Positions 18,901 to 24,414 of a stretch of 31,034 bases of DNA are shown one piece after another. This DNA is from Pseudomonadota bacterium (lineage in GTDB: Bacteria > Pseudomonadota > Gammaproteobacteria > Burkholderiales > Rhodocyclaceae), in contig JAJZPJ010000005.1 in the NCBI GenBank assembly GCA_021811225.1, forward strand, positions 1-31,034, read 5' to 3'. A program made the translations under genes and the position numbers. The stretch's first letter is position 1; the number at the start of each line of letters is the position of its first letter. The notes under the pieces are model-generated. The model had not been told where the DNA came from, did not search any database, and was given only the letters and a program-made list of their open reading frames with translations.

Positions 18901-18942
18901 AAGCTAGCACGGGGATTTTCCGCTTCCTTTGACCCAGGTCAA
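18901..18942 (-). promoter_or_regulatory. Putative FNR-dependent promoter of the aldehyde oxidoreductase gene
   Basis: From the FNR box at 18929-18942, exactly 22 nt lead to TAGCTT on the minus strand (18906-18901). This puts the box centre at about -41.5 from a start near 18894, the class II activator position. The padJ promoter has the same spacing and a similar hexamer, TAGCAT. Confidence 0.55.
18929..18942. promoter_or_regulatory. FNR/ANR-type box between aor and korA
   Basis: TTGACCCAGGTCAA is a perfect palindrome at its outer ten positions and matches the FNR consensus TTGAT-N4-ATCAA at 8 of 10. Read on the other strand (TTGACCTGGGTCAA) it differs at one base from the box at 23832-23845. 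Such boxes bind FNR, ANR or related CRP-family regulators under low oxygen. Confidence 0.7.
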
Positions 18943-18951
18943 TTACGCTTT

Positions 18952-18987
18952 GCGCCAAATTGTTTGATATCCAACTATAATTGGCGC
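18952..18987 (+). promoter_or_regulatory. korA core promoter within an inverted repeat
   Basis: A perfect -10 TATAAT lies at 18976-18981, about 54 nt before the korA ATG, with no good -35, so an activator is likely. It is enclosed by an inverted repeat, GCGCCAAATT (18952-18961) and AATTGGCGC (18979-18987). The FNR box centre lies about 52 nt upstream of the expected start, one helical turn further than the class II position. Confidence 0.55.
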
Positions 18988-19034
18988 GTGGGGTCAACCC
19001 ACGGAGTTTCATCGTCGGTCTTAAAGGAGAAGTC

Positions 19035-20903
19035 ATGGCGACATTGCAAGCGACGCATAGCGCCGAGCGCCCGCCGGCGCCGGAGCATCGGGTGGAGGAG
19101 CTGGACAGCGTGGTGATCCGCTTCGTCGGCGATTCCGGCGACGGCATGCAGCTCACCGGCACCGAATTTTCCAAGGCGGTGGGCGAGGCGGGCCACGACT
19201 TCACGACCCATCCGGACTACCCTTCCGAGATCCGCGCGCCGACCGGTACGCTGTTCGGCGTCTCCGGCTACCAGATCCAGTACTCCTCGCGTCCGGTGTT
19301 CACCTCGGGCGACGCGCCCGACGTCCTGGTGGTGATGAACCCGGCGGCGCTGAAGACCAATCTCCCGGACCTGAAGCGCGGCGGCATCATCATCGCCAAC
19401 ACCGGCGCCTTCGCCGACAGCAACCTGGCCAAGGCCGGCTACCAGTCCAATCCGCTCGAAGACGGCAGCCTCGACGGCTATCAGCTGTTCAAGATCGACA
19501 TCTCCGACCTCACCGCCAACGCCCTGGCCCATTCCAGCCTGTCGAAGAAGGACGTCGGCCGCTGCAAGAACTACTTCGCGCTGGGCGTCATGCTTTGCCT
19601 CTACAGTCGGCCCTTCGACAAGGAGATCGAAGACATCCGCAAGAAGTTCGCCAAGAAGCCCGAGTTCGCCGCCGCCAACATCGCGGCGCTCAACGCCGGC
19701 TATGCCTACGCCGAGGCCAGGGAGATGTTCGCGACCACCTACCAGGTGCGCCCCTCCACCGCGGTGCCCGGCAAGTACCGCAGCATCACCGGCAACAGCG
19801 CCGCGGCGCTGGGCTTCGTCGCCGCCGCCGAGCTCTCCGGCGTGCCGCTGTTCATCGGTTCCTACCCGATCACCCCGGCCACCGACATCCTGCACGATCT
19901 GGCGACCTTCAAGAACTACCAGGTCACCACCTTCCAGGCCGAGGACGAGATCGCCGGCCTGTGCTCGACCATCGGCGCCGCCTACGGCGGCTCGCTCGGC
20001 CTGACCACCACTTCCGGTCCGGGCATGGCGCTGAAGACCGAGGCGCTGGGACTGGCGGTGATGCTCGAACTGCCGCTGGTGGTGGTCAATGTCCAGCGCG
20101 GCGGCCCCTCGACCGGACTGCCGACCAAGAGCGAGCAATCCGACCTGCTGCAGGCCGTCTATGGCCGCAACGGCGAGTGCCCGGTGCCGGTGATCGCCAG
20201 CTATTCCCCTTCGGACTGCTTCGATTGCGCCATCGAGGCCTTCCGCATCGCGGTGAAGTACATGACCCCGGTGATCCTGCTCTCCGACGGCGGCATCGGC
20301 AACGCCGCCGAGCCCTGGCGGATTCCCGACGTGGCGAGCCTGCCCAAGCTCAAGGTGCGCTACCGCACCGAGCCCGAGGGCTTCCAGGCCTACGCCCGCG
20401 ACGAGAATCTGGCGCGGGCCTGGGTCAAGCCGGGAACGCCGGGCATGGAGCACCGCATCGGCGGCCTGGAGAAGGATTTCCTCACCGGCAACATCTCGCA
20501 CAATCCCTTGAACCACCAGCGCATGGTCGAGGTGCGGGCGGCCAAGGTCGCCGGCATCGTCAAGGACATTCCGCCCTCGCGGGTCGATGGCCCGGACAGC
20601 GGCGACCTGTTGATCATCGGCTGGGGCAGCACCTTCGGTTCGATCACCCAGGCGCGCGAGAAGGCCGCAGCCGAGGGCAAAGCGGTGGCGCACGTGCATC
20701 TGCGCCACCTGAACCCCCTGCCCGCCGACCTCGGCGCGATCATGAAGCGCTACAAGAAGGTGCTGGTGCCCGAGCTGAATCTCGGTCAGCTCTCCCGGCT
20801 GTTGCGCGAGCACTATCTGGTGGATGCGGTGCAGCTCAACAAGGTTCAGGGCAAGCCCTTCATGGTGGCCGAAATCTACGATCGCATTCTCGAACTGTGC
20901 TGA
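19035..20903 (+). CDS. korA: 2-oxoacid:ferredoxin oxidoreductase, fused gamma-alpha subunit
   Basis: 622 residues. Together with KorB it oxidatively decarboxylates a 2-oxoacid, probably 2-oxoglutarate, to the acyl-CoA and reduces ferredoxin. Residues about 25-205 form the gamma domain (VIRFVGDSGDGMQLTG, DVLVVMNPAAL). From about 230 the alpha pyrimidine-binding domain follows (IGSYPITPATDILHDL, TFQAEDEIAGLCSTIGAAYGG, TTTSGPGMALKTEALGLA, NVQRGGPSTGLPTKSEQSDL), then the C-terminal domain II. The ATG at 19035 has AAAGGAG upstream. In Thauera-type bacteria KorAB regenerates reduced ferredoxin for benzoyl-CoA reductase; the same role fits the pad genes next door. Another 2-oxoacid such as phenylpyruvate cannot be excluded from sequence. 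Confidence 0.92.
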   Translation: MATLQATHSAERPPAPEHRVEELDSVVIRFVGDSGDGMQLTGTEFSKAVGEAGHDFTTHPDYPSEIRAPTGTLFGVSGYQIQYSSRPVFTSGDAPDVLVVMNPAALKTNLPDLKRGGIIIANTGAFADSNLAKAGYQSNPLEDGSLDGYQLFKIDISDLTANALAHSSLSKKDVGRCKNYFALGVMLCLYSRPFDKEIEDIRKKFAKKPEFAAANIAALNAGYAYAEAREMFATTYQVRPSTAVPGKYRSITGNSAAALGFVAAAELSGVPLFIGSYPITPATDILHDLATFKNYQVTTFQAEDEIAGLCSTIGAAYGGSLGLTTTSGPGMALKTEALGLAVMLELPLVVVNVQRGGPSTGLPTKSEQSDLLQAVYGRNGECPVPVIASYSPSDCFDCAIEAFRIAVKYMTPVILLSDGGIGNAAEPWRIPDVASLPKLKVRYRTEPEGFQAYARDENLARAWVKPGTPGMEHRIGGLEKDFLTGNISHNPLNHQRMVEVRAAKVAGIVKDIPPSRVDGPDSGDLLIIGWGSTFGSITQAREKAAAEGKAVAHVHLRHLNPLPADLGAIMKRYKKVLVPELNLGQLSRLLREHYLVDAVQLNKVQGKPFMVAEIYDRILELC

Positions 20904-21050
20904 GGAGATGACTACCTACCCCCCAGCCCCCTTCCCAATGAAGGGGGTGATGATCGTTCAGCCGCCATCGCGGCTTCCATTTACTGACTTGCCGCCTCCT
21001 CGGGGTCCCGCAAGGGGACTTCCTTCGGGGCGCGGCCTATCGGAGGCATC
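20904..21050. repeat. Repeat-rich gap inside the korA-korB operon
   Basis: 147 nt between two subunit genes that are normally adjacent. It holds GC-rich palindromes: GCCCCCTTCCC-aat-GAAGGGGG-type pairing near 20928-20947 and GGGTCCC..AAGGGGACTTCC near 21003-21024. No ORF with coding character is present. The korB ribosome binding site GGAGG lies at the right end. Likely an inserted REP-type element that could adjust the KorA:KorB ratio. Confidence 0.55.
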
Positions 21051-22088
21051 ATGAATAGCCCCAACGACATCATTGCGCCGGAGCGCGCCCTGGCCAAGAA
21101 GGATTTCGAGTCCGACCAGGACGTGCGCTGGTGCCCCGGCTGCGGCGACTACGCCGTGCTCGCCCAGGTGCAGAAGATCCTGCCGACGCTGGGCATTCCG
21201 CGCGAGAACTTCGCCTTCATCTCCGGCATCGGTTGCTCCAGCCGCTTTCCCTACTACCTGGAAACCTACGGCATGCACAGCATCCACGGCCGCGCCCCGG
21301 CGATCGCCAGCGGCCTCAAGCTGTCGCGGCCGGAGCTGTCGGTGTGGGTGGTGACCGGCGACGGCGACGCGCTGGCGATCGGCGGCAATCACTTCATCCA
21401 CGCCATGCGCCGCAACATCGGCCTGAAGATCATCCTGCTCAACAACCGCATCTACGGCCTGACCAAGGGCCAGTATTCGCCGACTTCGGAAATGGGCAAG
21501 AAGACCAAGAGCACGCCGCTGGGCAGCATCGACCGCCCCTTCAGCCCGGTGGCGGTGGCGCTGGGCGCCGGCGCCACCTTCGTCGCCCGGGCGGTGGATA
21601 GCGACCTCAAGCACATGGCTTCGGTGCTGGAGCGCGCCGCGGCGCACCAGGGCACGGCCTTCGTCGAGATCCTGCAAAACTGCGTCGTGTTCAACGACGA
21701 CGCCTACGGCGCCTTGACCAACAAGGCGACCCGGGCCGACGCCGGCATCTATCTCGAGCACGGCAAGCCGCTGTTGTTCGGCAAGGACAGGAACAAGGGC
21801 ATCCGGCTGAAGAGCTGGGCGCCGGAACTGGTGACCGTCGGCGAGAACGGCGTGACCGAGGCGGATCTGGTGGTGCACGACGAAAAGGCGGCCAACGGCG
21901 GCCTGGCATTCTTCCTGTCGCAACTGGAAAACCCGGAGTTCCCGGTGCCGCTCGGGGTGTTCCGCGACGTCGCAGCGCCCGCCTACGAGCAACTCAACAA
22001 GGAGATGGCGGAGAACGCCGTCGCCGCCAAGGGTAAAGGCGATCTCGCCCGGCTGCTCAACAGCGGCGATACCTGGACCATCGCGTAA
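21051..22088 (+). CDS. korB: 2-oxoacid:ferredoxin oxidoreductase, beta subunit
   Basis: 345 residues, the thiamine diphosphate-binding catalytic subunit. The cysteine motif WCPGCGDY (27-34) contributes to the [4Fe-4S] cluster with Cys62 (GIGCSSRFPYY). The thiamine diphosphate motif runs from GDGD (103-106) to NN (131-132), followed by RIYGLTKGQYSPTS, which is typical of 2-oxoglutarate-type beta subunits. The C-terminal extension after about 290 is short. A GGAGG ribosome binding site lies 5 nt before the ATG. No separate delta (ferredoxin-like) subunit is fused; the ferredoxin encoded 19 nt downstream is the probable electron acceptor. Confidence 0.94.
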   Translation: MNSPNDIIAPERALAKKDFESDQDVRWCPGCGDYAVLAQVQKILPTLGIPRENFAFISGIGCSSRFPYYLETYGMHSIHGRAPAIASGLKLSRPELSVWVVTGDGDALAIGGNHFIHAMRRNIGLKIILLNNRIYGLTKGQYSPTSEMGKKTKSTPLGSIDRPFSPVAVALGAGATFVARAVDSDLKHMASVLERAAAHQGTAFVEILQNCVVFNDDAYGALTNKATRADAGIYLEHGKPLLFGKDRNKGIRLKSWAPELVTVGENGVTEADLVVHDEKAANGGLAFFLSQLENPEFPVPLGVFRDVAAPAYEQLNKEMAENAVAAKGKGDLARLLNSGDTWTIA

Positions 22089-22107
22089 ATCAATAGAGGA
22101 CTATGAC

Positions 22108-22353
22108 ATGGCTTTGCTGATCAACGAAGACTGCATCAACTGCTCGGTGTGCGAGCCGGAGTGCCCGAACAGCGCCATCTCCGCCGGAGATGAGATATTC
22201 GTCATCGACGCGTCGAAATGCACCGAGTGCGTCGGCCACTTCGACGAGTCCCAATGCATCGAAGTCTGCCCGGTCGACTGCATCGCAGCCGATCCCGGGC
22301 AGGTCGAATCGAAAGAGCAGCTGCAGGCGAAGTACGAACGTCTGACCGCCTAG
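22108..22353 (+). CDS. fdx: 2[4Fe-4S] ferredoxin (Alvin/YfhL type)
   Basis: 81 residues. Cluster I ligands are in DCINCSVCEPECPNSAI (CxxCxxCxxxCP); cluster II is in KCTECVGHFDESQCIEVCPVDCI, with the eight-residue insertion between the second and third Cys that marks Allochromatium-type ferredoxins. These have unusually low and unequal potentials and are the physiological donors of class I benzoyl-CoA reductases in Thauera and Azoarcus. It follows korB by 19 nt with an AGAGGA ribosome binding site, so KorAB is its likely reductant. The divergent aldehyde oxidoreductase could use it as acceptor (inference). Confidence 0.95.
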   Translation: MALLINEDCINCSVCEPECPNSAISAGDEIFVIDASKCTECVGHFDESQCIEVCPVDCIAADPGQVESKEQLQAKYERLTA

Positions 22354-22365
22354 TTCCGCTTCGCC

Positions 22366-22405
22366 GCAGGTCGGGCTGCACCCGTTCGGGTGCAGCCCGA
22401 CCTGC
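22366..22405. terminator. Perfect 18-bp hairpin between fdx and padJ
   Basis: Arms 22366-22383 and 22388-22405 pair perfectly (GCAGGTCGGGCTGCACCC with its complement) around a GTTC loop. It starts 12 nt after the fdx stop and ends 10 nt from the padJ stop, so it can serve both convergent genes as a terminator or 3' stabiliser. There is no T run. Confidence 0.75.
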
Positions 22406-22415
22406 TTCGCCAGAA

Positions 22416-23753
22416 CTACTTCGGCCTAAGATCGATTACCCGTTTGGCCTTGCCGACCGAGCGCTCGATGCTGCCCGGGGGCACGACGCGGACCTCGGCG
22501 GAAATGCCGATGTAGGATTTGACGTGATGCGCGAGCTCGGCCGCCGCGCCCTGCCCGGTCGAGGCGTCGCCGTCGGCTTTCATTTCGACCATGACCTGGA
22601 GCTGGTCGAGGTTGCTGTTGCGCGACACCTCCAGCACGTAGTGCGGCGCCAGCGCCTTGTTCTTCAGGATCAGTTCCTCGATCTGCGAGGGGAAGACATT
22701 GACGCCGCGGATGATCAGCATGTCGTCGGAACGGCCGGTGATCTTGTCCATGCGCCGCATCGTCCGGGCGCTGCCCGGCAGCAGGCGGGTCAGGTCGCGG
22801 GTGCGGTAGCGCACCACGGGCAGCGCTTCCTTGGTCAGCGAAGTGAATACCAGTTCGCCGAACTCACCGTCGGGCAGGACCTTGCCGCTGACCGGATCGA
22901 TGATCTCGGGATAGAAATGGTCTTCCCAGATGTGCGGACCGTCCTTGCTCTCGATGCACTCGGAGGCCACGCCCGGTCCGATCACTTCGGACAGCCCGTA
23001 GGTATCGATGGCGTCGATGCCGAACAGCGACTCGATCTCCAGGCGCATCTCGTTGGTCCAGGGCTCGGCGCCGAACAGGCCGATGCGCAGGCTGGTCGAG
23101 TCGGGGGCTATGCCCTGGCGACGGAATTCGTCGGCCAGCGCGAGCAGGTAAGAGGGCGTGGCGCAGATGATGTCCGGCTGGAAGTCCATGATCAGCTGCA
23201 CCTGCTTCTCCGACTGTCCGCCGGACATCGGAATCACCGTGGCGCCGAGCCGCTCGGCGCCGTAATGGAAGCCCAGGCCGCCGGTGAACAGGCCGTAGCC
23301 GTAGGCGTTGTGCACCAGGTCGGTGGCGCGACCGCCGGCGGCATGGATGCCGCGGGCCATCACGTTCGCCCACATGTCGATATCGTTCTTGGTGTAGCCG
23401 ACCACCGTCGGCTTGCCGGTGGTGCCGGAGGAAGCGTGCACCCGCACCACCTCGCTCATGGGCACGGCGAACATGCCGAAGGGGTAGGTGTCGCGCAGAT
23501 CCTGCTTGGTGGTGAAGGGGAAGCGGGCCAGATCGGAGAGTTCCTTCAGGTCGTCCGGATGGGCGCCGACCGCCAGACATTTCTTGCGGAAGTGCTCGAC
23601 CCGCTGGTAGGCGTGGCCGATCGACCAGCGCATGCGCTGCAACTGCAGCGCCTGGAGCTCGTCGCGGCTGGCGTGCTCGATGGGTTCGCGCCCTCTGGCA
23701 GCGGAAAATTCCTGCGCGGCGGCCTTCGTCTTCTGTGCGGCTGTGTGTCCCAT
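22416..23753 (-). CDS. padJ: Phenylacetate-CoA ligase (AMP-forming), anaerobic pathway
   Basis: 445 residues. Activates phenylacetate with ATP and CoA to phenylacetyl-CoA, AMP and pyrophosphate. The adenylation motif HASSGTTGKPTVVGYT (106-121), the NAYGYGLFTGGLGFHYG block, FGAEPWTNEMR, DTYGLSEVIGPGVA and the C-terminal hinge RSDDMLIIRGVNVFPSQIEE are all typical of PaaK/PadJ ligases, which are shorter than other acyl-CoA synthetases. The ATG at 23753 has a GGAGGAG ribosome binding site. The gene diverges from the padBCD operon and shares its FNR-type box, which argues for the anaerobic PadJ role rather than the aerobic paa pathway; sequence alone does not separate the two. Confidence 0.93.
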   Translation of the reverse strand: MGHTAAQKTKAAAQEFSAARGREPIEHASRDELQALQLQRMRWSIGHAYQRVEHFRKKCLAVGAHPDDLKELSDLARFPFTTKQDLRDTYPFGMFAVPMSEVVRVHASSGTTGKPTVVGYTKNDIDMWANVMARGIHAAGGRATDLVHNAYGYGLFTGGLGFHYGAERLGATVIPMSGGQSEKQVQLIMDFQPDIICATPSYLLALADEFRRQGIAPDSTSLRIGLFGAEPWTNEMRLEIESLFGIDAIDTYGLSEVIGPGVASECIESKDGPHIWEDHFYPEIIDPVSGKVLPDGEFGELVFTSLTKEALPVVRYRTRDLTRLLPGSARTMRRMDKITGRSDDMLIIRGVNVFPSQIEELILKNKALAPHYVLEVSRNSNLDQLQVMVEMKADGDASTGQGAAAELAHHVKSYIGISAEVRVVPPGSIERSVGKAKRVIDLRPK

Positions 23754-23803
23754 AAAACTCCTCCGTCTTGAAGCGCTCTACGGCGTCTTCGAAAAAGACC
23801 CTC

Positions 23804-23845
23804 ATGCTAGTTGCGGTCTCGGTCGATTGGCTTGATCTGGGTCAA
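23804..23845 (-). promoter_or_regulatory. Putative FNR-dependent promoter of padJ
   Basis: From the FNR box (23832-23845), 22 nt lead to TAGCAT on the minus strand (23809-23804), four of six matches to TATAAT. The box centre is at about -41.5 from a start near 23797, leaving a leader of some 44 nt to the padJ ATG. Confidence 0.55.
23832..23845. promoter_or_regulatory. FNR/ANR-type box between padJ and the pad operon
   Basis: TTGATCTGGGTCAA matches the FNR consensus TTGAT-N4-ATCAA at 9 of 10 positions. It is almost central enough to serve both divergent promoters. An outer pair CGATTG/CAATCG (23824-23829, 23843-23848) extends the dyad. Confidence 0.75.
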
Positions 23846-23873
23846 TCGGAATGCTTGCGTGGCCACATTAAAT
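23832..23873 (+). promoter_or_regulatory. Putative FNR-dependent promoter of the thioesterase-padBCDEFGH operon
   Basis: From the FNR box, 22 nt lead to TTAAAT (23868-23873), four of six matches to TATAAT, giving class II spacing and a start near 23880. The leader to the thioesterase ATG is then about 120 nt and AT-richer than its surroundings. An alternative -10, TACAAT at 23901-23906, has no matching upstream element. Confidence 0.55.
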
Positions 23874-23899
23874 GATACAAAATATTGGTGCATGGGCTG

Positions 23900-23920
23900 C
23901 TACAATGAATCATCATGTAG
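23900..23920. promoter_or_regulatory. Imperfect dyad in the pad operon leader (possible operator)
   Basis: A 21-bp imperfect palindrome with outer arms CTACA (23900-23904) and TGTAG (23916-23920) and inner ATGA/TCAT. It lies about 20-40 nt downstream of the predicted transcription start, a position suited to a repressor. No regulator gene is in the window to match it with. Confidence 0.3.
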
Positions 23921-24003
23921 GAAATCGGTAAATCGTGAAAAGATCGTGTTTTCAGGCATCGACGTCGAACGAGGCGTAGCGTGCGGCACCATAGGAGGAG
24001 AGG

Positions 24004-24414
24004 ATGAAGACAATATCAGTTGGCGCAACGGCGACCAGGCGTATCACGATTGACGCGCCCAGGACGATCGATTTTCTCGGCGAGACGCTGCGCGTCTATG
24101 CCACCCCGGAACTGGTGCGCGACATCGAGGTGACCTGTCGCGAGTTCCTGCTCGGCTTCGCCGATGCCGGCGAGGATTCGGTCGGCGTCGGCATCAACAT
24201 CACGCACAGCGGCGCCACCCTGGTCGGCATGAACGTCGAAATCGGCATCACGGTGGCGGCGGTCGAAGGGCGCAAGGTGAGCTTCTCGGTCGTCGCGCGC
24301 GACGACGCCGAGGAAATCAGCCGCGGCGAGCACGGCCGCTTCGTCGTCGACGTGGCCAAGCTGCGCAGCCGGGTCGCCGCCAAGGCGGCAGGGCTCTCCG
24401 CCGCACCGAAATGA
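24004..24414 (+). CDS. FlK-like hotdog-fold acyl-CoA thioesterase
   Basis: 136 residues, a single hotdog domain resembling fluoroacetyl-CoA thioesterase FlK. Thr34 (VYATPELV), Glu42 (RDIEVTC) and His68 (NITHSGAT) have the same spacing (8 and 26) as the catalytic Thr42, Glu50 and His76 of FlK. The VEGRKVSFSV and GEHGRFVVDV strands also match. A strong GGAGGAGAGG ribosome binding site precedes the ATG. Its stop overlaps the padB start (ATGA), so both are translated together and it is the first gene of the operon. Inferred role: hydrolysis of phenylglyoxylyl-CoA, the thioester intermediate of phenylacetyl-CoA oxidation, or removal of stalled CoA esters. The family call is strong; the substrate is a proposal. 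Confidence 0.85.
   Translation: MKTISVGATATRRITIDAPRTIDFLGETLRVYATPELVRDIEVTCREFLLGFADAGEDSVGVGINITHSGATLVGMNVEIGITVAAVEGRKVSFSVVARDDAEEISRGEHGRFVVDVAKLRSRVAAKAAGLSAAPK

Noticed and set aside
18975..20813. A 612-codon open frame opposite korA
   Set aside because: Shadow of korA; no recognisable motif and biased composition.
23811..24053. An 80-codon open frame in the padJ/pad intergenic region
   Set aside because: It overlaps the FNR box and the predicted promoter, runs into the thioesterase gene, and has no ribosome binding site or family resemblance.
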